DNA of 64,000 nucleotides from Albidovulum sp. (lineage in GTDB: Bacteria > Pseudomonadota > Alphaproteobacteria > Rhodobacterales > Rhodobacteraceae): assembly GCA_028823855.1 (NCBI GenBank), contig JAPPFL010000022.1, forward strand, positions 1 to 64,000, given 5' to 3'. The notes beneath the pieces were generated by a model. It saw only the letters and a program-made list of their open reading frames with translations. It was not told where the DNA came from and did not search any database. The translations under genes were made by a program, and so were the position numbers. How positions within the stretch are numbered: position 1 is the first letter of the stretch; the number at the start of each line of letters is the position of its first letter. Shown here piece by piece: positions 34,940-44,009 of the stretch.

Positions 34940-36087
34940 CCCACGACCCCGGCTTCATGCCCGAGTTTATTGAAAGCCTCGGTCGACTTGACGCCAAGCA
35001 TTCGGAACGCGTCCCGATACAGTGTCTGTCCCTCGAGCGTGTTCACGACCAGCGCGCGGGTAAACCGCCGTCCGACCCGCGCGACCGTCGTACGATAGAA
35101 GTCGCCGCCGCTGCCCGCCTGGACGAGTTTCCGCAGGCGTTCAGCCTCTAGTGCCCAGGCGGTATCGAAGCTCTTGCGTGGAAGCCAGCCGGCATCGAAC
35201 AAGCGCCGCAGGATGACCAGAGTGCTGACCTTGAAGGTTCGTGCCAGTCTGGTTAGCGTTTCCGGGAGTGGCTCGTTGAGTCGAAGATCGGATTGCAGTT
35301 CATCCAGCGGTACCAGAAATTCCGCCGCCACCGCGTTGCACCACACCTCCTCGGAACGGAAGCCCTGCCCGGACGCCGCCTCCATGTTCGACAAGGCGGA
35401 AGCGCCGAGCCAGATATGCGCTAGTTCGTGGGCGAGCGTGAACATTTGCGCTGCCTTCGTGTCCTTGCCATTGACAAATATCAACGGAGCTCGCGTATCG
35501 CAAAGCGCGAAGCCGCGAAATTCGGCGGGATCGAGACGGCGGTGGCTATTGCTGGCAACTATACCGTTCACCATGACGAGGACGCCGGCCTCGTCGGCTC
35601 GACGGATGAACAGCCGCAGTGCGCCGACCCAGCCCACGCACTCGCGACGGGCGGCCACATGAAATCTCAAAGCCTCTCGCATTTGCGCCGCAACAGTTTC
35701 AGGGGGCGTCTCGATCGAAACGCTACCGACGAAGTTCAGTTCCGGTTCTCCGGCGACGCGAGCGAACTCCCGGTACCAGCTTTGCCGTTCCTGGCAGGCG
35801 TAGATCGTGTCCAGCAAATTGGGGCTAGGCCGCCTCAATGAATGTCGGGCGAAAGTACGGAAGTCCGGGATCGGAATGGTCTCTTCCGGTGGCTCCGTAA
35901 GAAACATGTAGCCGACCGGAGCATGAACTGCGCGCGCGAACGCCTCCACTTGCTTCAGTGTGGGCACGCGGTCGCCACTCTCCCATTCAGGCAGCTTCTT
36001 GAATCTCAGCGCAAGGTCTGCCTGAGCCATCCCGGCGCGTTCGCGAGACCAACGGAGCAGCAACGGATTAACGGGCGCGCGGGTCAA
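34936..36087 (-). CDS. XRE-ImmA/IrrE metallopeptidase, partner of DUF4411
   Basis: 383 residues. An N-terminal HTH (LLRWSRERAGMAQADLALRF, then EWESGDRVPTLKQVEAFARA) is followed by a peptidase domain with MFTLAHELAHIWLGA (complete HExxH) and SEEVWCNAVAAEFLVPLDEL (third ligand). The C-terminal 130 residues are an extra helical domain. This pairing with DUF4411 is common; the protein is expected to repress and to neutralise the PIN protein, and may cut in response to damage. The start is TTG at 36087, overlapping a TGA of an upstream broken gene. Confidence 0.82.
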   Translation of the reverse strand: MTRAPVNPLLLRWSRERAGMAQADLALRFKKLPEWESGDRVPTLKQVEAFARAVHAPVGYMFLTEPPEETIPIPDFRTFARHSLRRPSPNLLDTIYACQERQSWYREFARVAGEPELNFVGSVSIETPPETVAAQMREALRFHVAARRECVGWVGALRLFIRRADEAGVLVMVNGIVASNSHRRLDPAEFRGFALCDTRAPLIFVNGKDTKAAQMFTLAHELAHIWLGASALSNMEAASGQGFRSEEVWCNAVAAEFLVPLDELQSDLRLNEPLPETLTRLARTFKVSTLVILRRLFDAGWLPRKSFDTAWALEAERLRKLVQAGSGGDFYRTTVARVGRRFTRALVVNTLEGQTLYRDAFRMLGVKSTEAFNKLGHEAGVVG

Positions 36088-36310
36088 GCCTCGGCTTCCA
36101 AAAACCTATTGGCGAAACGCACGTGGAAGTCGCCATAATATCGGTTGATTTGCGTCGTGCCGCAACCGAGCAGACGGTAGAGAAAGGCATCTCCGGTTTC
36201 CTCGCCGTCGCCGTGTTCCGCAGGGATCGCGACGAAATTGTTTGCCAATTGCGCTGTGGATTTGGAAATATCAAGCTCCGTTGTCCAGCTTTTCCCCGCA
36301 ATAGCAATAG
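36084..36310 (-). CDS. C-terminal fragment of an unknown gene, first of the DUF4411 operon
   Basis: One frame reads SWTTELDISKSTAQLANNFV, AIPAEHGDGEETGDAFLYRL, LGCGTTQINRYYGDFHVRFA and NRFLEAEA before TGA. The next gene starts in the stop codon (CTTGA), so these genes were translated together. The 5' part is replaced by a transposase fragment. No ATG remains, so this is a decayed remnant of a third operon member. I do not recognise the family. Confidence 0.5.
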
Positions 36311-36680
36311 GCGTTACTTTGTGTCAATTGCCTGGCGAAGCGCAGCGCGGCATTTTCGGAAGCTGGGCGCCGGCATCGAACAGACTGTAGGCGCCTGCGA
36401 CCAGAGCGTTCGCAAACGCTGCAGGAATTTCAAGAGCAGCGCACTCGGAAGCAGCGCCTTTCCGTCGGCGCCGACCGCCTCGCCGATGTTCCCTTCGCAG
36501 TTCGAAACCGGATTCAGGAGGGCGTCGCCCAGCCCTATCGAGTCGAGCGCCCTGAACAGGTCGGAAAAAGCGTCGTGGCTCGGAACCCTGCGTCCGAACG
36601 GCATGTCGCCGCATCCATGGCCGCCGCTCGCGGTGCAAAGGGAGCCGATCAAGAGTTTAGACCATCTTGGACTCAACGAG
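36311..36680 (-). pseudogene. ISAs1-like transposase, N-terminal fragment
   Basis: The stretch FGRRVPSHDAFSDLFRALDS, then GEAVGADGKALL, resembles the RVPSHD...F..LF.ALDP...VDGKALR block of ISAs1 transposases. The surrounding sequence is out of frame and the rest of the element is missing. It abuts the broken gene upstream of the DUF4411 module. Confidence 0.45.
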
Positions 36681-37633
36681 TACTGCGGCCGTTAGAGGCG
36701 TCCGGGAAATTAGTGGATCGGAGCCTAATGCACAGGTGTTCGCACTTCATCAATAACGCAATCTACCTTGCGAACTGCATCCTTCGCAACATCCAACGGA
36801 ATATGCCTCTTAATGCCATTCAACCTACCGGCTTTTTTGTCTAGGGATTAGCATGAGCCTTTCGGATCAAAGGTGACGAGCTACGCCGTCGCCAATAGTT
36901 CAAATTCTTTAACGATCTAATTTACGAGTTTGCCTGCCGAGAATGCGATTCTGCTCCTTGCCACAATCGCCTTGCGGCAACTGGAGCCAGTGACGCACGG
37001 TTCCCGGACAAATGGAATCCTATGCTTTAAGTCAGCCGCTGCGCGCGAAGTTTCCAAAACTGGCGACGAGCGGGTGTTGCGAATTGCGCAGTGCAAAATT
37101 CGAAAGAATACGCCCCCTTGGATGATGGCAAACTGAACCCTGACCGCAACCGGGGAATAATCGACAATACGGTCGCCGGACCTGCTTGTTTCAGTCTGGA
37201 AGATAGCCGACACGGCAGCATGTCAAATTTGTTCCGGGCCTCTGTCGACCGCACCCCTCGTCCGCATTCATGTGTTTCAATCGGATTTTGGCCGTTGCGG
37301 CGGCACCGAATTCCCTAAGCTTGGAACCTTGCCCATTGTATTTAAGAGACGCTTATCAATCAGGCGCGAATTATGTCGCTGCGGAGCGATATTTGATTAA
37401 GTCGAATGCAAGGCGGTCGGGTGAAATTTCGCTGAGTTTCGTAGGATTTCGTTTCGATTTAACGCTTTCGCTATGTGTCCGGAACGTTAGCTCGAGGAAA
37501 ATGACGGGACCGTTCGAGATATTTGGATTCAAATAGTTTTGGCGCGAGAGAGTCTGTGCGGCTGGTGTTGCTCTGCATTCTACTTCCTCCTAAGCCTCAA
37601 ATTTGAGAAACTCGAATTCAAGATGTCGGATAT
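36681..37633. other. No supported gene
   Basis: AT-richer than its surroundings. Several short ORFs occur, but none with a ribosome-binding site and recognisable product. It may hold the promoter of the AlbA_2 gene, but I see no pair of boxes I would defend. Confidence 0.35.
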
Positions 37634-39259
37634 TTGTCGAAGCCGTCGCGTGATCCGTGGCTCAAACAGTTTAACAATCGTTGCTCGGCATCGAAAAAAG
37701 GCGGGTCCTGGAGGCAACCCTTGAACGCAAGCGAAGCGGAAATCCGGCAGCGTTTGCAATTGGGCGAGGATAGTTTCTGGGAATTCAAGCAGATCGAGTT
37801 CAGCGGAGACCGTCCTACGAGTCCTCGACGTGAAGACCTAGCCGATGAGATGGCCGCTTTTGCCAACTCGGATGGCGGAATACTACTTTGCGGCGTTAGC
37901 GATGACGGTCGGATACAGGGCATGACTCTAGAACAGATGAAGGCCCTGGACAGTTTATTGGTAGAAGTGAGCACGGATAGCATAAAGCCTTCCTTGCGTA
38001 TCGATGTTCACCATCGAACAATCGACGGAAAGGCTTTCGTGCTCGTACGGGTTTCGCGGAGCGACGCAGTGCACGAACGGCAAGGCAACGCATATATACG
38101 GGTTGGCGCTTCCAGGCGCCGCCTTGACGGCGACGAGCGTTCGCGGCTTTCGCAAAGTCGCGCGCAAAGCCGTTGCATCTGGTTTGATAGGCAGACGATT
38201 CCCGAGACGGGTTTTGAGTCCCTGAGCGAGCGGCACCGGGAACCCCTTCTCAGCGTGGCTGGAGCAGCCGACCCTCGCCGGGGACTAATGAACCTTCGGC
38301 TATTGGCGCAGGATGAAGCTGGCGTCGACCGGGCTACAGTGGCGGGCGTGCTATTGTGCGCCAGATCGCCTCAGGATTGGTTGCCTCAAGCCACGATTGC
38401 AGCAACTCACTATCGCGGAAATGATCGTGCGTCCGGCCAGTTGGATGCCCAGGAAATCATCGGGCCTATTCATTCTCAGATTTCCGATGCGGTAAAGTTC
38501 GTGGTTCGAAACATGCGAGTTGCGGCGCGAAAGACTCCGGCACGCGAAGATGTGCCGCAGTACAGTATTGCAGCGGTGTTCGAAGCGGTCGTGAATGCGG
38601 TGGCGCACAGCGATTACTCAGTGGCCGCAAGGCGGATCAGGCTATCGATGTTCAAGAACCGCCTTGAAATCGACTCGCCCGGTCAACTTCCAAATGGCAT
38701 GACCATCGAGGCAATGAACGCTAGCCAAGCAACGCGCAACGAAGTAATAGCTTCAGTGTTCGGACGAATTCCCGTTGGCGAAGTTCCGGGATCGAATCAT
38801 CGCCAGCATCTGATGGAACGCAGAGGGGACGGCGTTTCGATAATCCTCAAGAAGACCGAGGAAACCGCTGGATTCCCGGCTGCATACAAGGTTGTTGATG
38901 GTTCCAGCTTGGTGTTGAGCATCCCGGCCGCCAAAACCGAACTTGTTCCCGCCACCGGCGCGGTAACGGTTCACTCCGCAGGAGATCCCTTGCCGGGAGC
39001 GGATGTTCTGGCGCTATTTCCGAACAAGACTTGGCAGAGGGCGAATACCGACGAAGGAAGAAGCCCGTCCGATCCTCCGAACCGCGGACAAAACGCCCGG
39101 CGCACTGATGGGACCGGCAGCTTCAAAAAGTCCGAATCCGCCCCGACGAACGCGCTTTTACCGCCACGATTCCGCGCTTGCAAAACCGTCGACAGTCCTG
39201 GCAGGTCCATGTCGTCCGGTGCGGATAACGCGATGGGTCGCGCGAGAATGTTTCGCTAG
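37634..39259 (+). CDS. AlbA_2 (Schlafen-like) and GHKL-type ATP-binding protein, lost C-terminus
   Basis: 541 residues as read. The true start may be TTG near 37720 (LNASEAEIRQRLQLGEDSFW). The AlbA_2 domain has FWEFKQIEF, LADEMAAFANSDGGILLCGV and GNAYIRVGASRRRL; the ATPase part has AVFEAVVNAVAHSDYSV (N-box) and RLEIDSPGQLPNGMT (G1 box). Up to about residue 470 (DVLALFPNKTWQ) it is regular; from 39050 the sequence turns irregular, which suggests a frameshift or deletion that removed a further 100-odd residues of the C-terminal domain. Similar proteins are annotated as transcription regulators and are often found with defence genes; the nucleic acid target here is unknown. Confidence 0.75.
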   Translation: MSKPSRDPWLKQFNNRCSASKKGGSWRQPLNASEAEIRQRLQLGEDSFWEFKQIEFSGDRPTSPRREDLADEMAAFANSDGGILLCGVSDDGRIQGMTLEQMKALDSLLVEVSTDSIKPSLRIDVHHRTIDGKAFVLVRVSRSDAVHERQGNAYIRVGASRRRLDGDERSRLSQSRAQSRCIWFDRQTIPETGFESLSERHREPLLSVAGAADPRRGLMNLRLLAQDEAGVDRATVAGVLLCARSPQDWLPQATIAATHYRGNDRASGQLDAQEIIGPIHSQISDAVKFVVRNMRVAARKTPAREDVPQYSIAAVFEAVVNAVAHSDYSVAARRIRLSMFKNRLEIDSPGQLPNGMTIEAMNASQATRNEVIASVFGRIPVGEVPGSNHRQHLMERRGDGVSIILKKTEETAGFPAAYKVVDGSSLVLSIPAAKTELVPATGAVTVHSAGDPLPGADVLALFPNKTWQRANTDEGRSPSDPPNRGQNARRTDGTGSFKKSESAPTNALLPPRFRACKTVDSPGRSMSSGADNAMGRARMFR

Positions 39260-39630
39260 GTCGCGCGATGCTTCAAGTGAATGCGTCGCTCGTGGCCGCG
39301 TTCCATGATCCGCCTGAGCTCCCGGCTCCTGAAGTCCCGCATCATGACGGTTCGCAGTATGCATTATGACGCGCCGTCAATAGTGAGCGCGATCGAAACC
39401 TCCGCATACTTTGCGGCGAATTCGAGGAGAGCTTCCGCCTTGCGGAGCGCGGCCGCCGCCTCGATCCAATGGAGTTCCCGAACTTGTTGAGGAAACCGCC
39501 GGCGCTGAGGCCAGCGGTCTTGTCCGCATGGCCCTGGATGACTAGTTTCAGACGGTGGCGGCGCGCAGCAGGCATCGCTCCTGCCGCCCGCAATCCGGGC
39601 GAGCCAAGAAAAGTTCGCGAAGGAAGAGTC
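39260..39630. other. No supported gene
   Basis: Short spacer between the AlbA_2 gene and the secreted-protein gene. A minus-strand frame (39364-40629) is open but runs antisense to the secreted protein and has no independent support. Confidence 0.3.
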
Positions 39631-40556
39631 ATGATCAGAAAAATTTTTTCTGTCGCCGGCTTGATCATAATTTCCGGCACCGCCATAGCTTATTCCCGAG
39701 TCTTGTCGCCGGGAGCGGCTTTCACAAGTACGGAGCAGTCGGACTCGACCGCCGATTACTCGCTTTCTCGCCAAACCGAGGCACAGTCGGCTTATCTGAT
39801 TTCCGCGTTTTTCGGCCTTGACGGCGATTTGCCGCGCTCCGCCAACTTCGGCATTTGCGCCGGCGCGGGCGGGGCAGACGGCATGCCGGTTGTGTTTTCG
39901 CGCGAAATCGATCTCGCGACCTTGCAGGCGGGCGATTTTCAAGTCAGGACCAAATCGGGACGAACCGGTTCGCAAACTTGCGTTACCCTGTTGCCGGCAA
40001 TTGATGAAGGTGAACTGCGGACCGTGCTCTTGGTCGGGGATTTGGGTTCGGCCGATTCCGATCCGCCCGTTCGCGTTAAAATCATCGGGAATCTTCATTC
40101 CATCGATCAAGCACTCAATTTTAGGGGCGCCGAAGTCGATGTCACGCCGCTCGCGCAGGGTCCATCGCTCTTTTTTCAGAAGTCGTTCCCAAATCAGGCT
40201 GGAATTTGGGACGTGAATCTGGCGGGAGTGGCGGCTCCAGTACTGGCTGTCCAATGGACGGCGTCGCGCAGATCGTGCGCGTTGATTGGGCGGGCGGAGC
40301 GACACTTGCGAATGGGGAAGAGCCGGGTGATGCGGAGCGCCGTCTTTACACTGTCTCGGTGGCGTCGACCGACGGTTCGCTTCGTGATGTGATCCCGTTT
40401 GCGCTGGGTGACTTGGGCGACGGAGACAATAATCACGAGCTATGCCTTGATACGGCAGATCAGCCGCTGTCCGTCTCGTTTCCCGCCGGCATCTTGATCG
40501 ACCCCAATGACGACTTGAATCCGTCAACAACGGTTCACGTGATCCAATCGCCTTAG
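39631..40556 (+). pseudogene. Secreted protein of unknown function, frameshifted
   Basis: From ATG 39631 (AGGAAGAG upstream), a signal peptide (MIRKIFSVAGLIIISGTAIA) then SAYLISAFFGLDGDLPRSAN and a regular beta-rich protein up to about 40220 (SFPNQAGIWDVNLAG). The frame then changes: the continuation CPMDGVAQIVRVDWAGGATL, RRLYTVSVASTDGSLRDVI and the Asp-rich GDLGDGDNNHELCLDTADQP to ILIDPNDDLNPSTTVHVIQS is in another frame. Joined, it is about 308 residues. It looks like a periplasmic or surface beta-protein. I do not recognise the family. Confidence 0.6.
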
Positions 40557-41201
40557 CTCGTTTCTGCGGATTGGGAAGCGGACTATTGCCAATTCCGCCG
40601 TTACGCTTTGCCGATCGACCGTGTATCATTTTGAAAACGCAAAAAATCGGAGCGTATCCTTGTCCAACGCAAGGTTATCCTCGGCCGCTCGGCCATTGTC
40701 GCCGTAATCGCCGCCGACGCCTTGCGCGCCCTTCTTCAACTTCCGAGTATGGCCGCCTTTCCGCATCGGAAAGGCGGACGCAGGTTTTCGGGCAATCCTG
40801 CTCCATCGCCCGAAAGGAAGCGCTTGCCGCGACGGCGGCGAAGCTACGGGTCTTGCGACGGTGTTTTTGAGCCTTGAAACCTCTTAGTCGTTTGCTGCGC
40901 GAGTGAAGCGGATGAGGCTATGCCCGACGCGGGATGAGAGAGCCTCGAGCGAGCGCCCCATGACAATCAATGTCAACTTCAAGAAGATGGCCCACAACGA
41001 CTGTATCTGCGCTCGCCCTCGAAGAACCGATTTTTTCATCCTCGACGCCGATACCAGCTCGATGTCCGCGCAGCGACGGACCCTCTTCGCCTGAAAAACG
41101 ACCGCCTTCGAGGCGGCGGAAATTTTCGCCAAAGCTCCCCTTGACCTTCCAGTAGCTAGAAACCTTAGATTCCAGAGCGGGATGAATCAAGAGGTGTCCG
41201 C
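40557..41201. other. No supported gene
   Basis: No ORF with family resemblance. The last bases (GAGGTG, 41190s) serve the DUF4396 gene. Confidence 0.35.
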
Positions 41202-41648
41202 ATGGCCACAATTACCGCGAAAGGCGCCATCGACTGGCGATGCCGCCACACCTGGCGCCGGGCGTCGAAGAACACTGCCTGGTGCCTTCTGGGCTGCGCC
41301 ATCGGCGATTTCGGTACAATCGCCTACTTTCAATTCACCGGCATACCCTGGCCGACCCTTGCCATCATGAGCCTCGCGATCGTGAATGGCTTGCTGACCT
41401 CGATCGCGCTCGAAACCGTGATCCTGTCCCGCCAGATGGACTTCCGGACGGCATTCCGGACGGCGATCGGCATGTCCTTCATCTCGATGATCGCCATGGA
41501 AGCCATGATGAACGCGGTCGACTGGGGTTTAACCGGCGGAGCCAAGCTAACATGGTGGGTCGTGCCGATCATGCTGGCGGCGGGCTTCGTCACCCCTCTC
41601 CCCTACAATTATTGGCGGCTGAAGGCCCTCGGCCGGGCATGTCACTGA
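41202..41648 (+). CDS. DUF4396 membrane protein
   Basis: 148 residues with four hydrophobic helices (AWCLLGCAIGDFGTIAYFQF, LAIMSLAIVNGLLTSIALET, AIGMSFISMIAMEAMMNAVD, VVPIMLAAGFVTPLPYNYW). This is the DUF4396 pattern, often beside multicopper oxidases and c-type cytochromes, which is the case here. The start has GAGGTG six bases upstream. The 3' end overlaps the cytochrome gene by 10 bases. It is thought to be linked to copper handling, but its function is not known. Confidence 0.8.
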   Translation: MATITAKGAIDWRCRHTWRRASKNTAWCLLGCAIGDFGTIAYFQFTGIPWPTLAIMSLAIVNGLLTSIALETVILSRQMDFRTAFRTAIGMSFISMIAMEAMMNAVDWGLTGGAKLTWWVVPIMLAAGFVTPLPYNYWRLKALGRACH

Positions 41649-42061
41649 GAAGGTCTGCGATCCTGGCCGTCCCCGTGGCGGCCATGGCCATCGCGGTTTA
41701 TGTCTTTTTCGGCGATCGGGACGACTCCGCGGGCGACGGGGCGCCGATCGCGTTGGTAAGGGCGCCCGAGACCCTCTCGGCTCGGGCGCGGCTCGGGCAG
41801 AAAAAGTACGATGCAAATTGCGCGGCCTGTCATGGCCAGAACGCTGCGGGACAGGACGGGATCGCCCCTCCGCTGGTCCATGTCATATACGAGCCCGGCC
41901 ACCATGGCGACGAGTCGTTTCAGCGCGCGGTCGCGTTCGGCGTACCGGCCCATCACTGGCGTTTTGGCGACATGCCGCCGGTCGAGGGACTGACCCGCAG
42001 CGACGTTGCGTCGATCGTCGCCTATATCCGCGAACTCCAGCGCACCAACGGCATCCTATGA
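41639..42061 (+). CDS. c-type cytochrome
   Basis: 140 residues. An N-terminal anchor or signal (AILAVPVAAMAIAVYVFF), then the heme site NCAACHGQNAAGQDGIAPPL (CxxCH) and a later MPPVEG Met, the sixth ligand of a class I cytochrome. It lies in the periplasm, tethered or soluble. It overlaps DUF4396 and is 10 bases before the oxidase remnant, so it was probably the electron partner of the oxidase. Confidence 0.85.
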   Translation: MSLRRSAILAVPVAAMAIAVYVFFGDRDDSAGDGAPIALVRAPETLSARARLGQKKYDANCAACHGQNAAGQDGIAPPLVHVIYEPGHHGDESFQRAVAFGVPAHHWRFGDMPPVEGLTRSDVASIVAYIRELQRTNGIL

Positions 42062-42071
42062 GGGAGCTTCC

Positions 42072-42483
42072 ATGAATCCTCAGCGCCTGCCCGCCCGAAC
42101 GCCGGTCGCTGCGAAACCGGTAGTTGTCCGGTCCTCCTCGACGCACGGCGGGTACGCGAAATCTTTCTTGCCGGTCGGATGGGAATTTTCGCACGGGCAC
42201 TCTCCTTCCAAAAAACTATGCGGCGCAACGTCCGGACCTGTCCGCGCAATCTTCGACCATTGACCGAGTTTCCTGTAAAATTCGACGCCCCTTTCGCGGG
42301 ACCATCGTTTCCGCGAGATTCCCAACTACGGCCCTCGCCCGCAACACGGATACGGCACCGGTCGACAGACAGGCGAGTCGCGACATCCTCTGCGAATTTG
42401 ACGATCCCGGCGAGTGGTTTCTGTGCTGCCATGCGCTCGGGCACCTCGCATTCGGCTTGAAGTTGCTGGAGGCGGAGGCATGA
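42072..42483 (+). pseudogene. Multicopper oxidase with deleted core
   Basis: An ATG with GAGGG upstream begins MNPQRLPARTPVAAKP but stops at 42263. Further on, in another frame, the C-terminal block of multicopper oxidases is left: RDILCEFDDPGEWFLCCHAL and GHLAFGLKLLEAEA, where HCHxLEH is expected and one ligand is Cys instead. The copper-binding domains between are missing. The end overlaps the next cytochrome in ATGA, so the operon layout is preserved. Confidence 0.6.
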
Positions 42484-42914
42484 TACGCGGCTTGATGGTT
42501 TTTGCACTGTTCTGGCCCGTCCTGGCCTTCGCCGACCACGAACTCGACGACCGCGACATCGGTAACGGACAGATCCTCTATCAAGAGCAATGCGCCTCCT
42601 GTCACGGCGTAAGGCTCGAAGGGCAGCCCAACTGGCGGCGACCGGGTGCGGACGGCGTCCTGCCGGCTCCGCCCCACGATGCGAGTGGCCATACTTGGCA
42701 TCACGACAACCGATTACTCTTCGACTACACTAGGCTCGGCGGCGAAAGCCTCATGGAGGCGCGCGGAATCGCCGGTTTCAAGAGCGGCATGCCCGGCTTC
42801 GGCGACGTTATGAGCGACGAAGAGATCTGGGACGTGCTCGCTTTTATCCGTTCCACCTGGCCGCGGCGCATCCGCGATATCCACGCCGCCAGAAACCCTA
42901 GGCACGGGCAATGA
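42480..42914 (+). CDS. c-type cytochrome
   Basis: 144 residues from ATG 42480 (MIRGLMVFALFWPVLAFADH, signal peptide). The heme site is QEQCASCHGVRLEGQPNW, the axial Met lies in FKSGMPGFGDVM, and ILYQEQ / EIWDVLAFIRSTWPRRI gives the standard class I fold. Last gene of the DUF4396-cytochrome-oxidase-cytochrome set; in intact clusters the two cytochromes serve the oxidase. Confidence 0.85.
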   Translation: MIRGLMVFALFWPVLAFADHELDDRDIGNGQILYQEQCASCHGVRLEGQPNWRRPGADGVLPAPPHDASGHTWHHDNRLLFDYTRLGGESLMEARGIAGFKSGMPGFGDVMSDEEIWDVLAFIRSTWPRRIRDIHAARNPRHGQ

Positions 42915-43317
42915 CCGGCGCTCCTTCGGCCTGACCGGATGACCCTACGACACCTGCATTTACGCCTCTTTCGGGGGTGCACCCGCCCTTAAAATGAAAG
43001 TGGCAAAAATCGAACGTTTCCGCGTTTGGTTAGCGAATATTCTTTCTGAACATAGTCGGAGAGCATACAATTCTTCCTAGCGCGCATTTCGGAATTTTAT
43101 TTCCGTCATAGCCGAAGTCGAGACAAGCCGTATCTTTTTTTTCCGATTTGTCCACTGTGTCGGCGATGCTGCTTTTCCCCCGATCAAATCAAATCCGTGC
43201 CTTTTAAGAATTCTTTCGACGCCAATCATTTTCATGAATCATTTCGGGCCGACTTGGATCTCTCTGTGATAAGTCATTGTTTCCATGTCTTCGGCCGTCC
43301 GGATGTTCCGGATCAAT
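42915..43317. other. No supported gene
   Basis: Non-coding, AT-richer stretch before the IS66 terminus. No stem-loop or promoter is evident. Confidence 0.35.
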
Positions 43318-43415
43318 GTAAGCGGCTAAACCGCGACGTCCCGATTTTAGGTTGAACCGGGTCCGCCCCGGCCGGCAACTTCGAGCCGGAATATTTTCGG
43401 CAAGAAGGGACAGCC

Positions 43416-43811
43416 ATGAACGTTCCGGCGCGGGTCGCCGAAGGGCCCGCGGTCAGAAGCGCCGGGGAGCGGCGCGAGATCGTCGAGGATTTCGAGCGGA
43501 AGGGCGTGACCGCCGCCGCCTGCTGCGAGGGGCGCGGCCCCGGGCCGCGGACGCTGCTGCGCTGGCGGCGTCTCGCCCGCGAGGACGAGCGCGCTCCCGC
43601 GTTCGTTTCGCTCGGCCCGGCCCCGGCGGATGCGGCCGCGCGGGTCGCCGAGCTCGATCTCGGCGGCGGCATGGTTCTCCGGCTTCGGAGGCGGAATTGC
43701 CGGCGAATGCTCCGGAGGGCGGCATCTGGCTGTCGACGCGTCCGGCCGACATGCGCAAGTCCAACGACGGCCTGGCCGCTCTGGTGCGCAACGATCTCGG
43801 CGGGGACGTAG
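43416..43811 (+). pseudogene. IS66 tnpA, then tnpB in another frame
   Basis: MNVPARVAEGPAVRSAGERR, then the HTH RREIVEDFERKGVTAAACC, gives TnpA up to VAELDLGGGMVLRL; the end of the frame is shifted. A second frame (about 43680-43860) carries the TnpB core GGIWLSTRPADMRKSNDGLA and ALVRNDLGGDVVSGGWFVFI. Both are inactive. Confidence 0.7.
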
Positions 43812-44009
43812 TCTCGGGCGGCTGGTTCGTTTTCATCAACCGGAGGCGCACGACGATGAAGATACTCCGCTTCGGGCCGGGCGGCTGCCGGATCCGGGCC
43901 GGCGCCTCGAGCAGAGGCTGTTCGCGGTTCCCTTCGGCCCTCGCGGAGCGTCGGCGCCCGATAAAGTGGATCCGAGACTATTCAAGGGATCATAGGGCGA
44001 TCGATGCCG

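Noticed and set aside
39364-40629. Long minus-strand ORF of 421 codons
   Set aside because: It is antisense to the secreted-protein gene with its signal peptide and ribosome-binding site, and shows no domain.
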